DNA of 64,000 nt, from positions 310,001-374,000 of the forward strand of contig JBEVWC010000002.1 of NCBI GenBank assembly GCA_040506775.1, written 5' to 3'. This document shows positions 55,738-63,993 of the stretch, piece by piece. The stretch is from Thiodiazotropha sp040506775. GTDB lineage: Bacteria > Pseudomonadota > Gammaproteobacteria > Chromatiales > Chromatiaceae. Both the position numbers and the translations under genes were made by a program. The notes under the pieces were generated by a model. That model had not been told where the DNA came from. It did not search any database and saw only the letters and a program-made list of their open reading frames with translations. How positions within the stretch are numbered: the stretch's first letter is position 1; each line of letters opens with the position of its first letter.

Positions 55738-56316
55738 TTAATGACTGGTGAGGCCGGCGAATCCCATGAACGCCAGAGACATCAGTCCGGCCACCACGAA
55801 GGCGATCGGTGCTCCGCTGAACGACTGAGGCACATTCGCCAGTGCCAGGCGTTCACGCAGACCGGCGAACATCACCAGCACGACAGTGAATCCCAACGCC
55901 GAACCAAAGCCGTACATCAGGCTCGCCAGCAGATCGTGATCCTGCTGCACATTCAGCAGGGCGACACCGAGTACCGCACAGTTGGTGGTGATCAGGGGCA
56001 GGAATATCCCCAACACCTGATAAAGTGCCGGTGAGGTCTTGCGCACCACCATTTCGGTGAACTGCACCACCACGGCAATCACGAGGATGAAAGTCAGAAT
56101 ACGCAGGAAACCGAGATCCAGAGGCATCAGCACGTAGTGCTCCAGCAACCAGCCGGCAAAGGCCGCCAGGGTCAGCACGAAGGTTGTCGCCAGGCCCATG
56201 CCCAGGGCGGAGTCGAGTTTGTTTGAGACGCCCATGAACGGGCAGAGTCCCAGGAACTTGACCAGGACGACATTATTGACCAGCGCGGTGGAAAGAATGA
56301 TCAGCAGATATTCCAT
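55738..56316 (-). CDS. rnfA: Rnf complex membrane subunit RnfA
   Basis: The 192-residue polytopic protein starts MEYLLIILSTALVNNVVLVK and has LITTNCAVLGVALLN, standard RnfA. It is the first gene of rnfABCDGE-rnfH. A -24/-12-like promoter and two NifA sites lie in the 300 bases before it, so the operon is probably induced with nitrogen fixation. Confidence 0.97.
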   Translation of the reverse strand: MEYLLIILSTALVNNVVLVKFLGLCPFMGVSNKLDSALGMGLATTFVLTLAAFAGWLLEHYVLMPLDLGFLRILTFILVIAVVVQFTEMVVRKTSPALYQVLGIFLPLITTNCAVLGVALLNVQQDHDLLASLMYGFGSALGFTVVLVMFAGLRERLALANVPQSFSGAPIAFVVAGLMSLAFMGFAGLTSH

Positions 56317-56352
56317 GGATCTCTCGGTTCGGATCTGACATGGAAATCCCCC

Positions 56353-56371
56353 AACAAAAAATATGCCAATT
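56353..56371 (-). promoter_or_regulatory. Sigma-54 (-24/-12) promoter of the rnf operon
   Basis: On the minus strand AATTGGCATATTTTTTGTT has GG at -24 and G at -12 spaced by 12 bases, close to TGGCAC-N5-TTGC. The -12 doublet is GT rather than GC. It lies 37-55 bases upstream of the rnfA ATG. Two NifA sites lie about 120 and 150 bases further up. Moderate confidence because of the GT change. Confidence 0.65.
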
Positions 56372-56490
56372 AAGAATTCAGCTTCCCATGAACGTCCTAT
56401 AAGTGTCTCAATATGTGTCTAGAGTGCTGAATCGGCTGGGTAAAGCGGTTTCAACCCGATATCGATACGAAAAACATCCCCGCTCCGGTT

Positions 56491-56506
56491 TGTAGGGTTT
56501 CACACA
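56491..56506. promoter_or_regulatory. NifA upstream activator site 1 (rnf operon)
   Basis: TGT-AGGGTTTCAC-ACA fits the NifA consensus TGT-N10-ACA exactly. It lies about 120 bases upstream of the rnf -24/-12 element and 112 bases before nifL. The second site is 33 bases away. Confidence 0.78.
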
Positions 56507-56523
56507 GCCATTGCGGATCAGTT

Positions 56524-56539
56524 TGTAGTGTTGACGACA
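56524..56539. promoter_or_regulatory. NifA upstream activator site 2 (rnf operon)
   Basis: TGT-AGTGTTGACG-ACA is a second exact TGT-N10-ACA match, 33 bases from the first (about three helical turns). The pairing matches the nifB upstream region, where two sites are 32 bases apart. Confidence 0.78.
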
Positions 56540-56617
56540 ATCCTCCCAGGCGGTAGCGTCGAAGCAGGGGTTTTGCTGCGTGGTATGGGAATTGCAGCTC
56601 CAATAGGTCAAGATTAG

Positions 56618-58279
56618 ATGTCCGTCATCGAGGTGTTTGCGAAAATGATTCAGCGCCCAGTCAAAACCAGTCACAACGACTTAGCCGATCGCATCAGCAG
56701 TTTCCTCGCATCACCTCCGGAAGGTACACCGGCCGAGATCATCGAGGCCTTCAGCGAAGTGGGGAGCAAAACCTTCCTGCCACCCAAGCTGTTTCTCGAA
56801 ACGGTGGAGCAGGCGCCGGTCGCCATTTCGATAACCGATCCTGAGGCTCGCATTCTTTATGTGAACAGTTCATTCGAGCGCCTCACCGGCTACCACCGGG
56901 ATGAGGTGATCGGTAATAACGAATCAGTGCTCTCCAGCAAGTCGACGCCCAAATCCGTCTACCAGGATCTGTGGCACACCATTCATGACAAGCGTGTCTG
57001 GCAGGGGGTGCTGGTCAATCATCGAAAGGACAAGACCGAGTACATCGCCGAGCTGACCATATCGCCGGTCAATGACAAGCAGGGCAAGACGGCCTATTTC
57101 CTCGGCATGCATCGTGATGTCACCGAGATGCATCAGTTGCAGCAACAGCTGAAATTCCAGAAGAACCTCACCGAAGCAGCGCTCAACGCCGCACCCATGG
57201 TGGTGGCCATGGTGGCGACGGATGGCAAGGTGTTGATGGACAACCATGCCTACAAGGCGCTGATGGGAGATTTTCGCGGTGTGGAACCCAGTGCCCTGTT
57301 TCTTGAGGCGCTGCATCAGCAGATCGGTTTCGATCTGGGCAAGGTCTGTCATGTAGGCAAGGAATTCACCAACGTGGAGGTTCGTCTCGATCCGCCCGGA
57401 AGTGGCAGCGGCCCCCGCTGGTTTGCCTGTTCCGGGGTACACGTGCCGGAGCTCGACGAGGCCGCGCAACACTATTTCAAACAACCGGAGCATGCCCGCT
57501 GCTGTCTGTTATTGATCGCCAACGAGGTGACCGGCAGTCGTATCAGAATTCAGGAAGCCCGTTTGAACATGATTCGGGCCAACATGGCCGAACAGCAGAT
57601 GGTGCAGACCATGCGCGAGGCCATCTCCGGGGCGATCTTCAAGATGCAGGTGCCACTCAATGTGATCAAGGCGGCCCTGTCAATGCCCGGTTCCGATGAA
57701 CAGAGCGGACTGGTGCGTGTTCTGCAGCAGGCCCTGCAAAGCGGCGATGATGCGGTGGAGAGCCTGCATGCCGCGCTGCCCAGTCCGGTGGTGGAGCAGA
57801 CAACCCTGGTCAACATCAACGAATTGCTGCATGAGGTGATGCGCATGTCCACCCACGCGCTGCTTTCCGCAGGCATCGTGGTGGATTGGCGACCGGCTCC
57901 GGTGCTGCCCGCGATTTCGGGCCGTATCAACGCCTTGCGTGGACTTTTCAAGTACATCATCGACAATGCCGTCAAGGCTGTCATCGAGGCGAAACACACC
58001 TATCGTGAGATCCGTCTCGAAACCTACGTGGACGGACAGGAATTGGTCACAGAGATCATGGATAATGGCCTGGGGGTACCGAATACCCATAGACTGAAAG
58101 TTTTTGAACCTTTCTTTTGCGGATGGGAGCATCCCAAGGAGCATGCTGGCATGGGATTGACCATGGCTCAGGAGATCGTGATCGGTCATGGCGGGAGCGT
58201 TGAAATCGATCCCGACTTTTACGGAGGCTGTCGGGTCTTCGTCAGACTGCCGTTGAGCGCAGCGGAGGATCACGGTTGA
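56618..58279 (+). CDS. nifL: Nitrogen-fixation anti-activator NifL
   Basis: The 553-residue protein has a first PAS domain (about 57-170, with AISITDPEARILYVNSSFERLTGY) that in NifL binds FAD for redox sensing. A second PAS (about 178-310) and a C-terminal GHKL ATP-binding domain (about 400-550: NAVKAVIEA, DNGLGVP, GMGLTMAQEIVIGHGG) follow. NifL sequesters NifA in oxygen or fixed nitrogen. No phospho-acceptor His is visible in the helix before the GHKL domain (MREAISGAIFKMQVPLN). The start may be at 56618 or, nine codons on, at 56645 (GAGG before it). nifA follows with overlap. Confidence 0.95.
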   Translation: MSVIEVFAKMIQRPVKTSHNDLADRISSFLASPPEGTPAEIIEAFSEVGSKTFLPPKLFLETVEQAPVAISITDPEARILYVNSSFERLTGYHRDEVIGNNESVLSSKSTPKSVYQDLWHTIHDKRVWQGVLVNHRKDKTEYIAELTISPVNDKQGKTAYFLGMHRDVTEMHQLQQQLKFQKNLTEAALNAAPMVVAMVATDGKVLMDNHAYKALMGDFRGVEPSALFLEALHQQIGFDLGKVCHVGKEFTNVEVRLDPPGSGSGPRWFACSGVHVPELDEAAQHYFKQPEHARCCLLLIANEVTGSRIRIQEARLNMIRANMAEQQMVQTMREAISGAIFKMQVPLNVIKAALSMPGSDEQSGLVRVLQQALQSGDDAVESLHAALPSPVVEQTTLVNINELLHEVMRMSTHALLSAGIVVDWRPAPVLPAISGRINALRGLFKYIIDNAVKAVIEAKHTYREIRLETYVDGQELVTEIMDNGLGVPNTHRLKVFEPFFCGWEHPKEHAGMGLTMAQEIVIGHGGSVEIDPDFYGGCRVFVRLPLSAAEDHG

Positions 58280-59826
58280 TGTCATCATCCGACATGCATT
58301 CGAATGGATCCTATCTCGAGTCACAACTCGAGAGTCTGTATGAGGTGAGCCAGGTCCTGAGCCGGTCTCTCGATTTTCGCGAGACCCTCACTGAAGTGTT
58401 GAATGTGCTCAACGATAGCGCTGAACTGCATCATGGCCTGATCTGTCTGCTCGATGACAACAGCGGTGAGTTGTTTGTCACGGCGCTGCATGAAAACCCG
58501 GCTCCGTTCAACGCGGTGCGCTACAAACCGGGCGAAGGTGTGGTGGGCGCGATCATGGAGAACGGCCAGTCCCTGGTGGTTCGTCGCATATCAGATGAAG
58601 ACCGCTTTCTTGACCGTCTTGGAGTCTATGATGCGGAGTTGCCTTTCATCGGCGTGCCGATCCCGATCGGTGATCAGACCGCGGGTGTGTTGGCGGCGCA
58701 ACCGATCGGCAGTATCAGTCAGCTGCAGGTCTATGAACGGTTTCTGCAGATGGTCGGCAACCTGATCGGACAGAGTGTCCGACTCGCCAAGCAGGTCGAG
58801 GATCAGCAGCTGGCCCTGAAGATCGAACGCGACTCACTGCGCCGCAAGGTGCGGGGTGAACATGGCTTTTCAAACATGGTGGGCCATACCCCGAGCATGC
58901 GCCTGATCTTCGAACAGGTACGCCAGGTGGCAAAATGGAACACCACGGTGCTGGTGCGCGGCGAGTCGGGTACCGGCAAGGAGTTGATCGCCAACGCCAT
59001 CCACTACAATTCGCCCCGCAGTAACGGCCCATTTATCAAACTCAATTGCGCGGCACTTCCCGACACCCTGCTCGAATCGGAACTCTTCGGTCATGAGAAG
59101 GGTGCCTTCACCGGGGCTGTGAATCAGCGCAAGGGCCGGTTCGAACAGGCCCATGGCGGCACTATCTTCCTCGATGAGATCGGTGAGATCAGCCCGACTT
59201 TTCAGGCCAAGCTGCTTCGGGTCTTGCAGGAGGGTGAGTTCGAACGGGTTGGCGGTTCCAAGACCCATGTGGTTGACGTTCGGGTGGTGGCGGCTACCAA
59301 CAAGGATCTGGAATCGGAGGTTCAAGCCGGACACTTCCGGGAGGATCTCTACTACCGTCTCAATGTCATGCCGATCCAGATGCCGCCCCTGCGTGATCGG
59401 CGTGAGGACATCCACGATCTGGCCCGGTTCCTGGTGACCAAAATATCCAAGAACCAGGGGCGTGAACTGGAAATCGACGATGGTGCGATCCGCATGCTGA
59501 TGCGCCATGACTGGCCGGGTAACGTCCGCGAACTGGAAAACTGCCTGGAACGTGCGGCGGTGATGAGTGGCGACGGCATGATCGATGAGAATGCAATCAA
59601 TCTGTCCGGGCTGCGTCCGCTGCTGGAGCCGGAATACGCTCCGGAGCTTCCCTCGGGTACCCAGTCCGAGCTCGATGATCCCAACATGGACGAACGCCAG
59701 CGGGTTATCGCCGCCCTTGAACAGGCGGGGTGGGTGCAGGCCAAGGCGGCCCGTCTGCTCGGCATGACCCCGCGGCAGATCGGGTATCGCATTCAGACCC
59801 TGAACATCAAGGTGCGTCAACTCTGA
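58279..59826 (+). CDS. nifA: Nif-specific sigma-54 activator NifA
   Basis: The ATG at 58279 overlaps the nifL stop (TGATG), giving 515 residues. The order is GAF domain (about 30-165), AAA+ domain (Walker A GESGTGKE 228-235, GAFTGA 275-280, FLDEIGE near 297) and a C-terminal helix-turn-helix (AKAARLLGMTPRQIGYRIQ). The Cys-rich linker of oxygen-sensitive NifA proteins is absent, which agrees with control by NifL. The exact TGT-N10-ACA sites before rnfA and nifB are the expected targets. Confidence 0.97.
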   Translation: MSSSDMHSNGSYLESQLESLYEVSQVLSRSLDFRETLTEVLNVLNDSAELHHGLICLLDDNSGELFVTALHENPAPFNAVRYKPGEGVVGAIMENGQSLVVRRISDEDRFLDRLGVYDAELPFIGVPIPIGDQTAGVLAAQPIGSISQLQVYERFLQMVGNLIGQSVRLAKQVEDQQLALKIERDSLRRKVRGEHGFSNMVGHTPSMRLIFEQVRQVAKWNTTVLVRGESGTGKELIANAIHYNSPRSNGPFIKLNCAALPDTLLESELFGHEKGAFTGAVNQRKGRFEQAHGGTIFLDEIGEISPTFQAKLLRVLQEGEFERVGGSKTHVVDVRVVAATNKDLESEVQAGHFREDLYYRLNVMPIQMPPLRDRREDIHDLARFLVTKISKNQGRELEIDDGAIRMLMRHDWPGNVRELENCLERAAVMSGDGMIDENAINLSGLRPLLEPEYAPELPSGTQSELDDPNMDERQRVIAALEQAGWVQAKAARLLGMTPRQIGYRIQTLNIKVRQL

Positions 59827-59875
59827 GCCGGTTTGGGTGGGATACTCCCCACTCAGGAACCTCTTCGATCTGGCT

Positions 59876-59983
59876 CTCGTTCCCACGCTCTGCGTGGGAA
59901 TGCATACCGTAAACTCTCGTAACTCACCCGGTATGGGTGCTCATGCCGCGGGTGCTGCATTCCCAGGCAGAACCAGCAACGAG
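59876..59983. repeat. Inverted repeat element with 28-29-base arms after nifA
   Basis: The left arm (59876-59904) contains CTCGTTCCCACGCTCTGCGT and ends GGGAATGCA. The right arm (59956-59983) is an imperfect inverted copy, from TGCATTCCCAGG to CAGCAACGAG. The CCCACGC-TCT-GCGTGGG part of the left arm is itself a hairpin. This pattern is a common scattered repeat in gammaproteobacteria. It may also end nifA transcription. No ORF lies in it. Confidence 0.7.
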
Positions 59984-60044
59984 CCGTCCGGATGGATACA
60001 CGCATGCGGTTCGGATCCACCACCGTGCATAGTGCAACAATCTC

Positions 60045-60060
60045 TGTAGACACCCGTACA
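60045..60060. promoter_or_regulatory. NifA upstream activator site 1 (nifB)
   Basis: TGT-AGACACCCGT-ACA fits TGT-N10-ACA exactly and lies about 110 bases before the nifB -24 element. A second site is 32 bases downstream. Confidence 0.85.
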
Positions 60061-60076
60061 CACCCCCACATGCGAC

Positions 60077-60092
60077 TGTCGCCAACATGACA
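60077..60092. promoter_or_regulatory. NifA upstream activator site 2 (nifB)
   Basis: TGT-CGCCAACATG-ACA is an exact TGT-N10-ACA site, 32 bases after the first and about 80 bases before the -24 element. The AT-rich stretch that follows (60090-60140) could bind IHF and bend DNA. Confidence 0.85.
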
Positions 60093-60155
60093 ATCTCATT
60101 AGAGAAAGAATTAAATATCTAATAAAAACAGATATATAAAATTAGTGCTCGGACT

Positions 60156-60171
60156 AGGCACGCAGATTGCA
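60156..60171 (+). promoter_or_regulatory. Sigma-54 (-24/-12) promoter of nifB
   Basis: AGGCACGCAGATTGCA matches the -24/-12 consensus (GGCAC and TTGCA, with G-to-G spacing of 12). It lies about 50 bases before the nifB start. The two NifA sites upstream complete a classic nif promoter. Confidence 0.88.
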
Positions 60172-60222
60172 TTTGAGTCTCCAACAGCGAAAACATTTAG
60201 GCACAGCTTGGGAGGCCGGATG

Positions 60223-61731
60223 ATGGAATTGAAAGTGATTGGTCAATCAGCCGAAGCGGGGGCACAGGGCGGATGCAGTTCATCCGGATGCGGCGGCAGC
60301 AGCGATCAACTGGGGCACCTGCCGGAGCATATCCGGGAAAAGGTGCATAACCACCCCTGTTATTCCGAGGAGGCGCACCACCATTTCGCCCGCATGCACG
60401 TCGCGGTGGCGCCGGCCTGCAACATTCAGTGTCACTACTGTAACCGCAAATACGACTGCGCCAACGAATCCCGTCCCGGCGTGGTATCCGAACTGCTGAC
60501 ACCCGATCAGGCGGTCAAGAAGGTGATGGCCGTGGCGGCCAACATACCGCAGATGACTGTGTTGGGTATCGCCGGTCCTGGTGATCCCCTGGCCAATCCG
60601 GAGCGTACCTTCGAAACCTTCCGTCAGCTGACTGAAAAGGCCCCGGACATCAAATTGTGTGTCTCGACCAACGGACTCTCCCTGCCGGAGCAGGTCGAGG
60701 AGCTATGCAAGCACAACATCGATCACGTCACCATCACCATCAACTGTGTGGATCCGGATGTGGGCGCCAAGATCTATCCCTGGATTTTCTGGAAGAACCG
60801 TCGCATCAAAGGTCGCAAAGGCGCCGAGATCCTCATTGAGCAGCAGCAGAAGGGTCTGCAGATGCTCACCGACAAGGGCATTCTGGTGAAGGTCAACTCG
60901 GTGATGATCCCCGGGGTCAACGATCAGCACCTCGAAGAGGTGAGCAAGGTGGTCAAGGCCAAGGGTGCCTTTCTGCACAATGTGATGCCGCTGATCGCCG
61001 AGGCCGAGCATGGCACATTCTACGGTGTCATGGGCCAGCGTGGCCCCACCCATGACGAACTGCAGAGCCTGCAGGACAAGTGTGCCGGTGACATGAACAT
61101 GATGCGTCATTGTCGCCAGTGCCGTGCCGACGCGGTGGGTATGCTGGGTGAGGATCGCGGTGATGAGTTCACCATGGACAAGGTCGAGATGATGGATATC
61201 GACTACCAGGAGGCGATGACCAAACGGGCCGAATACCAGGCAGCGGTAACCGCCACCATGGAGGCGAAACGCGAGCAAAAGGCCGAGACCTTCATTCCCC
61301 TGAGCGCCTTGAAGCGCAGCCGCAAGGAGACCCGCCCGGTATTGATGGCGGTGGCGACCACCGGGGGCGGGGTGATCAATCAGCACTTTGGACACGCCCG
61401 GGAGTTCCTGGTGTATGAGGCGTCAGAGTACGACGTACGCTTCATAGGACACCGCAAGGTTGATCTCTACTGCAGTGGTGGCGACACCTGCGGTGATGCA
61501 GAGACGGCTTTGCAGAAGACCATCCGCACCCTTGAGGGATGTGAAGCGGTGCTCTGCTCCAAGATCGGATACGAACCCTGGGAGATGCTTGAGGAAGCCG
61601 GCATTCAGCCCAACGGGGAACATGCCATGGAAGGGATCGAGGAGGCGGTGGCCAAGGTCTACGCCGAAATGGCCGAGGCGGGCCGTCTCGACGAACCCCG
61701 CAAAGCGGATCAACTCCAGGCCGGTGCCTGA
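60223..61731 (+). CDS. nifB: Nitrogenase FeMo-cofactor precursor synthase NifB
   Basis: The ATG at 60223 has GGGAGG seven bases before it and gives 502 residues; the adjacent ATG at 60220 is equally in frame. The radical-SAM motif is C66-NIQ-C70-HY-C73. The C-terminal NifX-like domain (about 365-480: PVLMAVATTGGG, HFGHAREFLVYEAS) is present, so this is the fused two-domain form. NifB makes NifB-co, the core of all nitrogenase cofactors. Expression should depend on NifA and sigma-54. The structural nifHDK genes are not in this window. Confidence 0.98.
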   Translation: MELKVIGQSAEAGAQGGCSSSGCGGSSDQLGHLPEHIREKVHNHPCYSEEAHHHFARMHVAVAPACNIQCHYCNRKYDCANESRPGVVSELLTPDQAVKKVMAVAANIPQMTVLGIAGPGDPLANPERTFETFRQLTEKAPDIKLCVSTNGLSLPEQVEELCKHNIDHVTITINCVDPDVGAKIYPWIFWKNRRIKGRKGAEILIEQQQKGLQMLTDKGILVKVNSVMIPGVNDQHLEEVSKVVKAKGAFLHNVMPLIAEAEHGTFYGVMGQRGPTHDELQSLQDKCAGDMNMMRHCRQCRADAVGMLGEDRGDEFTMDKVEMMDIDYQEAMTKRAEYQAAVTATMEAKREQKAETFIPLSALKRSRKETRPVLMAVATTGGGVINQHFGHAREFLVYEASEYDVRFIGHRKVDLYCSGGDTCGDAETALQKTIRTLEGCEAVLCSKIGYEPWEMLEEAGIQPNGEHAMEGIEEAVAKVYAEMAEAGRLDEPRKADQLQAGA

Positions 61732-61742
61732 GGAGCATAACA

Positions 61743-62021
61743 ATGGCGTATGAAATCATTGAAAGCTGTGTCAATTGCTGGGCCTGTGAGCCGCTCTGCC
61801 CGAGCCAGGCCATCTACGAAGCGCGTCCGCATTTCTTGATCGACGCGAAAAAGTGCACCGAGTGCGAGGGTGATCACGCAGATGCCCAGTGCGTCAGTAT
61901 CTGTCCCATCGAGGGGGCGATCCTGAACCCGTTCAACGAACCGGCGAATCCTCCGGGATCCCTGACCGGTATACCTCCGGAGCGTATGGCGGAGGTGATG
62001 GCGGAAATACAGGCACGTTGA
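61743..62021 (+). CDS. Nif-linked 2[4Fe-4S] ferredoxin (FdxN-like)
   Basis: The 92-residue protein has two clusters: C9-C12-C15-C19 (CVNCWACEPLCP) and C38-C41-C50-C54 (CTECEGDHADAQCVSICP), the second with an eight-residue insert between Cys 2 and 3. This is the FdxN/YfhL-like pattern common after nifB. It may donate electrons to NifB or nitrogenase. It begins 11 bases after nifB. Confidence 0.93.
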   Translation: MAYEIIESCVNCWACEPLCPSQAIYEARPHFLIDAKKCTECEGDHADAQCVSICPIEGAILNPFNEPANPPGSLTGIPPERMAEVMAEIQAR

Positions 62022-62082
62022 GTGTCTGATGAGAATCGAGTTACCCAACAGGACAGTCGATACACCGTGGAGGCAATGCCCG

Positions 62083-62304
62083 ATGGAAAAGATCATGCAA
62101 GAACGACTCGCACCCGTACAGGCACAGGGCAGCGTTTATGCGAGAACGGTGAAGCCTTATCATCAGTTCATTCGTTTGATGCGCAATCATTTCACTCCCC
62201 CGGTGACACGCACCAAACCCTACGGCATGACTCTGCCGGATCGGGTCTGGGCGCGCCAATCCGCACTGATCATGAGTCTCTACGAGTCCCGGCATCATGA
62301 GTGA
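62083..62304 (+). CDS. Small unknown protein in the nifB cluster
   Basis: The ATG at 62083 is preceded by GGAGG at nine bases and gives 73 residues (MEKIMQERLAPV). The frame is open to 62029. The protein is basic and aromatic (YHQFIRLMRNHF, TKPYGMTLPDRVW), without Cys or membrane segments. I do not recognise the family. It overlaps the next gene by eight bases, which supports its being real and coupled. Its place in a nif operon suggests a role in cofactor assembly or nitrogenase protection. Confidence 0.65.
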   Translation: MEKIMQERLAPVQAQGSVYARTVKPYHQFIRLMRNHFTPPVTRTKPYGMTLPDRVWARQSALIMSLYESRHHE

Positions 62305-62713
62305 ACTGGTTTTCTTTGAAAAACCAGGCTGCATTGGCAACAACCGGCAGAAAGCGATCCTGCGTGAACACGGGATATCCTTCGAGGTCAGGGATCTGCT
62401 GACTACCCAGTGGACGGCGAATACCCTGAGAACGTTTTTTTCGGATACCCCGGTGAGCCAATGGTTCAATGATTCCGCGCCCCGGGTGAAGAGCGGTGAG
62501 ATCCTCATCGACCAGATGGATGAAGCTTCGGCTTTGCAGTTGATGGTGGATGACCCGATCCTCATACGCAGACCCCTGATGGCCTGTGACGGGCTCAAAC
62601 AGTCCGGGTTCGTGCCCGGTCCGGTTCTCGATTATCTGGGTGTACGACTGGACGAGGAGCAAGATCTTCAGTCCTGTCCCCGGGTATCGCAACCCTGCGA
62701 GGAACCCCGGTGA
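62297..62713 (+). CDS. ArsC/Spx-like nitrogenase-associated protein
   Basis: The 138-residue protein starts MSELVFFEKPGCIGNNRQKA and has the thioredoxin-like ArsC fold (Cys12 in KPGCIGN, ISFEVRDLL, RRPLMACDG). It matches the nitrogenase-associated protein family (nitro_assoc) found in nif clusters. The conserved single Cys could take part in redox or metal handling. Its stop overlaps the GTG start of the flavodiiron gene. Confidence 0.88.
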   Translation: MSELVFFEKPGCIGNNRQKAILREHGISFEVRDLLTTQWTANTLRTFFSDTPVSQWFNDSAPRVKSGEILIDQMDEASALQLMVDDPILIRRPLMACDGLKQSGFVPGPVLDYLGVRLDEEQDLQSCPRVSQPCEEPR

Positions 62714-63993
62714 GTTACGAAATCGATGCCTCAAGCCATAGGGACGCGATTGAATTCGCGGATGGTGTCTACTGGATCGGCGCGCTTGATCCTTCGCTGC
62801 GTACCTTTGACATCATTCTCAGTACCGCCAATGGCACCACCTATAACGCCTACCTGGTGAAGGGACAGGACGGTGTGGCCATCATCGATACGGTCAAGGC
62901 CAATTTCAGTGATGAGTTCTTCGCCCGCCTGGAATCCGAGGTGAGCTACCAGGAGATCAAGTACATCGTGCTCAATCACCTGGAGCCGGACCACACCGGC
63001 GCCCTGCCGGAACTGATGCGTCGTGCTCCCCAGGCAAAGCTGTTTATATCTCAGCGGGCAACTTCCATGCTCAAGGCGCTGCTCAAGCCCACCAACGGTA
63101 CGTTCGAGTACACCACGGTGACCACGGACGACCGCATCAGTCTGGGCGATCGCACCCTGCGCTTTCTGCACACCCCGTTTCTGCACTGGCCGGATACCCA
63201 GTGCACCTATCTTGAGGAGGAGGGGATCCTGTTTTCCGGTGATGTGTTCGGCTGCCACTATTGTGACAAGCGAATGTTCAACGACCGGGTAGGTGATTTC
63301 CGCTTCTCTTTCGATTATTACTACGCCCACATCATGCGCCCCTTCAAAAAGCACGTGATGGAGGCGTTGCAGTTGATCGAGCCGCTCAAGCTGAAGCAGA
63401 TCGCGCCGACCCACGGGCCGATCCTCAGAGAACGGCCAAGACGTTATGTCACCCATTATCGGGAGTTGTCGACCTCCAGCCTGTCACGGGAGATCGGGGT
63501 GGATGACCGTTCGCTGATCATTTTCTACATGAGCTCCTACGGCAACACGGCGCGGATGGCCGAAGAGATCAGTGCCGGTGCGAGTGTGATCGACGGAGTG
63601 CGGGTGTCTCTATACGATCTCGAGGGCGGTGAAACAGGCCCCTTCGTCGACCTCATCGAGGAGGCGGATGCCCTGCTGTTCGGTTCTCCGACCATCAACG
63701 GTGATGCAGTCAAACCGGTCTGGGACCTGCTCTCGTCCCTGGCCGTGGTCAATCTGAAAGGCAAACTGGGTGGTGCCTTCGGTTCCTTTGGCTGGAGTGG
63801 CGAGGCAGTCTCCATGATCGAGGACCGGATGCGTGGTCTGAAGATGCGCATCCCGCAGCAGGGTTTGAAAGTCAAACTGATACCTACCGAGGAAGAACTG
63901 GAGGCGTGTCGTGATTTCGGTCAGGCGATTGCCGAAGAACTGGTTGGAAAAAAACACAAAAAAGAGGTGGTCGATCTGGCCGACCTGATCTGA
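62710..63993 (+). CDS. FprA-type flavodiiron (A-type) flavoprotein
   Basis: GTG 62710 overlaps the upstream stop (GTGA), giving 427 residues. The lactamase-like N-domain has the di-iron ligands HLEPDHTG (near 92-99), GDVFGCHYCD and THGP. The flavodoxin domain (about 260-410) has the FMN loop SSYGNTARMAE. Such enzymes reduce oxygen or NO to water or N2O using electrons from ferredoxin or rubredoxin. In a nif operon it may protect nitrogenase or recycle electrons. The stop is seven bases before the window end. Confidence 0.92.
   Translation: MSYEIDASSHRDAIEFADGVYWIGALDPSLRTFDIILSTANGTTYNAYLVKGQDGVAIIDTVKANFSDEFFARLESEVSYQEIKYIVLNHLEPDHTGALPELMRRAPQAKLFISQRATSMLKALLKPTNGTFEYTTVTTDDRISLGDRTLRFLHTPFLHWPDTQCTYLEEEGILFSGDVFGCHYCDKRMFNDRVGDFRFSFDYYYAHIMRPFKKHVMEALQLIEPLKLKQIAPTHGPILRERPRRYVTHYRELSTSSLSREIGVDDRSLIIFYMSSYGNTARMAEEISAGASVIDGVRVSLYDLEGGETGPFVDLIEEADALLFGSPTINGDAVKPVWDLLSSLAVVNLKGKLGGAFGSFGWSGEAVSMIEDRMRGLKMRIPQQGLKVKLIPTEEELEACRDFGQAIAEELVGKKHKKEVVDLADLI

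Noticed and set aside
56408..56674. Open frame of 88 codons on the minus strand between rnfA and nifL
   Set aside because: It contains both exact NifA sites, overlaps the nifL start and has no recognisable domain or ribosome site. Regulatory DNA is the better reading, though a small Cys-containing protein cannot be excluded.
58870..59886. Minus-strand open frame of 338 codons
   Set aside because: Antisense to nifA; no recognisable domain.
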